A stretch of 6,634 bases of DNA. Origin: Paludibacteraceae bacterium (lineage in GTDB: Bacteria > Bacteroidota > Bacteroidia > Bacteroidales > Paludibacteraceae). A model generated the notes under the pieces. The model ran no database searches and was not told the DNA's origin. It saw only the letters and a list, made by a program, of their open reading frames with translations. Of this stretch, positions 4,006 to 6,634 are shown one piece after another. The first letter of the stretch is position 1. Every line of letters starts with the position of its first letter. The stretch lies in contig JAFYMM010000121.1 in the NCBI GenBank assembly GCA_017550055.1, positions 1 through 6,634 of the forward strand, read 5' to 3'. A program made the translations under genes and the position numbers.

Positions 4006-6634
4006 TTATTTTCTCTTATCCAACCAGTTGATATTAGCACTGCGTCCCGAGCGCTTGTCATATTTAAGGTCGCGAAGCATTGATGCATTGGCACCTATCG
4101 TAACCATAAACGACTTGTACAAACCAAATGGCGAAACTGATGCCGACAAAGACCAACAGTGCAAATCGCGATAAATCGACATAGAGGTTTGCGTAATCTT
4201 CCAATTTTCTAAATCGACCGACCCCGAAAAATTCATTCGCCACTTTTCGGCAGGCTGAATACTGCCGCTGAAGGTGAGGCTGTGCGTATATTTCAGTTTA
4301 TATGCCGATGTATTAGGGTTATAGAACTCTTTTGTCATTTTTTCGGCAAAGCCAAACGAATAGTTCACGGTGAAGCTCCATGGAATTTTCAATGGAGCAT
4401 AGCCTCCTCTATCTTCTTCGGCATCTGCGTCAGTCTTTTCTTCTTCGTCTTTCTTTCCGAATATGTTATCTATCGGCTCACCAGTGATTGGGTCACGCTC
4501 CACATCGAGTTGCGCATTCGGATTCAATGGGTCGGCCATTGCATCGTCCATCAAATTATCATCTTCGGTCTCCTCTTTTTTCTTCTTTTTCTCTTTTCTC
4601 TTGAAGGTATCGTTATTGAATGTATAAGAAAAACTTGTGCGCGTACCCTTGAAGTGCATCATCTCGCCATGGTCCCAGTGCAACTGCCCTGTTCTGACTA
4701 TATTTCCTTTGTCATTAGGCAGATAGCGATAAGGGTCGAACTGCCCACTAAGATTAAGGGAGAATCGTTTAGTCAATTTCAAACGAATTGAAGCCGAAAG
4801 GTTGCTCCAATTCATAGAGTCTGCCGCAAAGTTATACCCCCAGTTCAACGAGAAATTGTCTATCAAACTAACCTTTTTATACGCCATCCCGGTTGTGTCA
4901 TTCTTGTCCTTAATCTTCATCTCCACATTATTTTGCACCCCGAAACTAACTGTCGACGACACTCCTCTACCTGGCACTCCATACATTCCTTGCGAATAAG
5001 GTGAATAAATAACCTCTTCTTGCGAAATCGGATGTACGCTGTTTTTATCTACAATTGTTTTTGTATAGGAATCGTAGAACTTAAACAAATCAGAGCCAAA
5101 ATCGGGGTGATACGAGAAACTAACCGATGGTGTCATGACGTGGCGAATCCTATCTACGTAGTCGCCAAACCATTTGCGTAATGGAGTATAGTATCCATAC
5201 AATTTCGTTGACAATGAAGCATTTGTCGAAAAATCATACACACGATAAAATCCGTATGTCGTATCCATCACCTCCTCTTGTCGGGTTATATCCCAATCGC
5301 GACTTATGCGATTGAAATACCATCGCTCGTTGTAATTCTCACTAATCGAGAAGTTTATGTATTTAAAGAACGTGAACGATGCTGATATAGGCAACGTGTG
5401 TTTAACCCCATTTTTCCAATCACGCGCAAACGACGACTCAAACAACATGTTCTCTTTCGTGCTGATACTATTGCTTGCTGTCATCGAATAGCTCAAACGT
5501 ATCTTCTCGTACCAACGCTCCTTGCCGATAGCTTTTTTGCGTTTAAACGGATAGACCTGCGACATATTCACACTCAAAGTTGGCAATGTAAGCGAGATTG
5601 TCGAGTCTTGCGTTCTTTGTGTCAACGAGGCATTCAACGAAACGCTCCACGGACTTTCAGGGAAACGTTGCGTGTAGTTTATACTCGAACTCGTAACGTT
5701 CTTCGATTGCTCTGCTGGATTATAATAATTGTTGATATTGCTCGTATTATAACCACTCGTCGTGAAATCAACCGATGCCGAAAACGAAGAATACATACTC
5801 GCCTTCGCATCTTGCTGATGACGCCACGACACCCTAAAGTTCTTAGCCTTACTATAATCTGGCATATTCTTCTCCCCTCTCACGTCCTCGCGATACGATA
5901 AATTGAACGCACCGCTGAACTTATATCGCAACCTATACTGACTCGCCAAACTAACTGCCCATGTCCCTTTCGTAAAATACTCACCCAACACCTCTAAATC
6001 CACATAATCATTTATCGCCCAATAATATCCACCATTTTTCGCAAACAAACCACGCTCCAAATCCTCCCCAAACTGTGGCATAATCACGCCCGAAGCATAC
6101 TTCTTCGTCATCGGAAAAAATCCAAACGGCACAGCCAATGGCAACGGCACATCTGCCAACACCAAATAAGCAGGACCAGCAGCAATGCTCTTACCCGGAT
6201 TCAACTTCGCCTTTGTCAACTGAAGATAAAAGTGAGGATGATCATGATAGTCGCAAGTCGTATACTTACCGCCTTTCATAAACAAGCTCTGATCCTCAAA
6301 CATTTTCGTCTGATCTGCAACTATAAAACCCTCATCTTGCTGTGTTACCACACGACGCACATACGCCTTCTTTGTCTTGAAATTATAACTCATATACTTC
6401 GAGTTATACGCCTGCGTCCCATCATTAAACACAGGATCTCCCACAGCATTACCCAACGAATCAACCGTACCAACAGCATATATAGTCGAACTATCCAGCT
6501 TAAAACGAATATACTCCGCCTGCAACTCTATCGGCTTAGCTTGCATATACTTAACCTTACCGTCTCCATACAAAAAACCAGTACCATCCATCAAAAACAC
6601 AATCGAATCTCGCGCCTGATACTGCACCTCTGCA
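4006..6634 (-). CDS. lptD: LPS-assembly protein LptD, outer-membrane beta-barrel (5' partial)
   Basis: LptD with LptE inserts lipopolysaccharide into the outer leaflet of the outer membrane. The frame is open through the window edge: upstream of the GTG at 6625-6627 the codons for Ala-Glu continue in frame, so that GTG is not a real start and the signal peptide is missing. Numbering residues from that GTG, an OstA/LptA-like beta-jellyroll covers about 1-120 (ARDSIVFLMDGTGFLYGDGKVKY, YNFKTKKAYV). The conserved linker comes next: YTTCDYHDHPHFYLQLTKAKL (122-142), GPAYLVLADVPLPLAVPFGFFP (151-172), ASGVIMPQFGED. From about 195 to the end, alternating aromatic and polar strands fit the barrel. A very charged insert (about 675-740) interrupts it. 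The C-terminus has CWSLSASVSPFGLYKSF and LRDLKYDKR and ends NWLDKRK, without the usual terminal aromatic. Third positions favour G/T in the 5' half and are more mixed toward the 3' end. slyD follows 58 bp downstream. Confidence 0.93.
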   Translation of the reverse strand, partial: AEVQYQARDSIVFLMDGTGFLYGDGKVKYMQAKPIELQAEYIRFKLDSSTIYAVGTVDSLGNAVGDPVFNDGTQAYNSKYMSYNFKTKKAYVRRVVTQQDEGFIVADQTKMFEDQSLFMKGGKYTTCDYHDHPHFYLQLTKAKLNPGKSIAAGPAYLVLADVPLPLAVPFGFFPMTKKYASGVIMPQFGEDLERGLFAKNGGYYWAINDYVDLEVLGEYFTKGTWAVSLASQYRLRYKFSGAFNLSYREDVRGEKNMPDYSKAKNFRVSWRHQQDAKASMYSSFSASVDFTTSGYNTSNINNYYNPAEQSKNVTSSSINYTQRFPESPWSVSLNASLTQRTQDSTISLTLPTLSVNMSQVYPFKRKKAIGKERWYEKIRLSYSMTASNSISTKENMLFESSFARDWKNGVKHTLPISASFTFFKYINFSISENYNERWYFNRISRDWDITRQEEVMDTTYGFYRVYDFSTNASLSTKLYGYYTPLRKWFGDYVDRIRHVMTPSVSFSYHPDFGSDLFKFYDSYTKTIVDKNSVHPISQEEVIYSPYSQGMYGVPGRGVSSTVSFGVQNNVEMKIKDKNDTTGMAYKKVSLIDNFSLNWGYNFAADSMNWSNLSASIRLKLTKRFSLNLSGQFDPYRYLPNDKGNIVRTGQLHWDHGEMMHFKGTRTSFSYTFNNDTFKRKEKKKKKEETEDDNLMDDAMADPLNPNAQLDVERDPITGEPIDNIFGKKDEEEKTDADAEEDRGGYAPLKIPWSFTVNYSFGFAEKMTKEFYNPNTSAYKLKYTHSLTFSGSIQPAEKWRMNFSGSVDLENWKITQTSMSIYRDLHCWSLSASVSPFGLYKSFMVTIGANASMLRDLKYDKRSGRSANINWLDKRK

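Noticed and set aside
4282..5901. Plus-strand open frames of 65-169 codons within lptD
   Set aside because: They are antisense to the continuous lptD frame and show no independent protein features.
6625..6627. GTG as the start codon of lptD
   Set aside because: The frame stays open upstream to the window edge, and the first residues already belong to the OstA-like domain with no signal peptide, so the real start lies outside.

Overview
The window looks like an ordinary chromosomal segment of a member of the Bacteroidales (phylum Bacteroidota). The evidence is a moderately AT-rich composition, weak or absent Shine-Dalgarno sequences, and a Bacteroidota-type LptD with the YTTCD...PHFY region and a charged insert. 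A SlyD-type isomerase with a Cys/Gly tail and a CutC with the RPRGGDF and FHRAFD motifs fit the same picture. No tRNA, rRNA, insertion sequence, phage gene or CRISPR array is visible.

Layout: positions 2-214 hold the 3' end of a plus-strand gene, probably the end of a thioredoxin-like domain. It starts with a 7-bp tandem repeat and is followed by a strong terminator that can work in both directions. Everything else reads on the minus strand. From upstream to downstream the order is lptD (4006-6634, 5' end outside the window), a SlyD-like prolyl isomerase (3384-3947), aroC (2129-3178), a diacylglycerol-kinase-family lipid kinase (1144-2079) and cutC (357-1106). The last three are spaced by 49 and 37 bp and could share a transcript. 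The 205-bp gap before aroC carries a cluster of small hairpins bounded by two related inverted repeats. The 58-bp gap before slyD carries a near-perfect 20-bp palindrome.

How the genes relate: lptD (LPS delivery to the outer membrane), slyD (folding and metal binding), aroC (last shikimate step), a lipid kinase and cutC (metal-related TIM barrel) are a mixed housekeeping set, not a recognisable single pathway. I found no new defence, mobile or biosynthetic system. The features most worth a second look are the hairpin cluster upstream of aroC, the palindrome upstream of slyD, the in-frame heptamer repeat at the left edge, a sharp reversal of strand composition at the cutC/lipid-kinase border, and altered active-site motifs in AroC and the lipid kinase.
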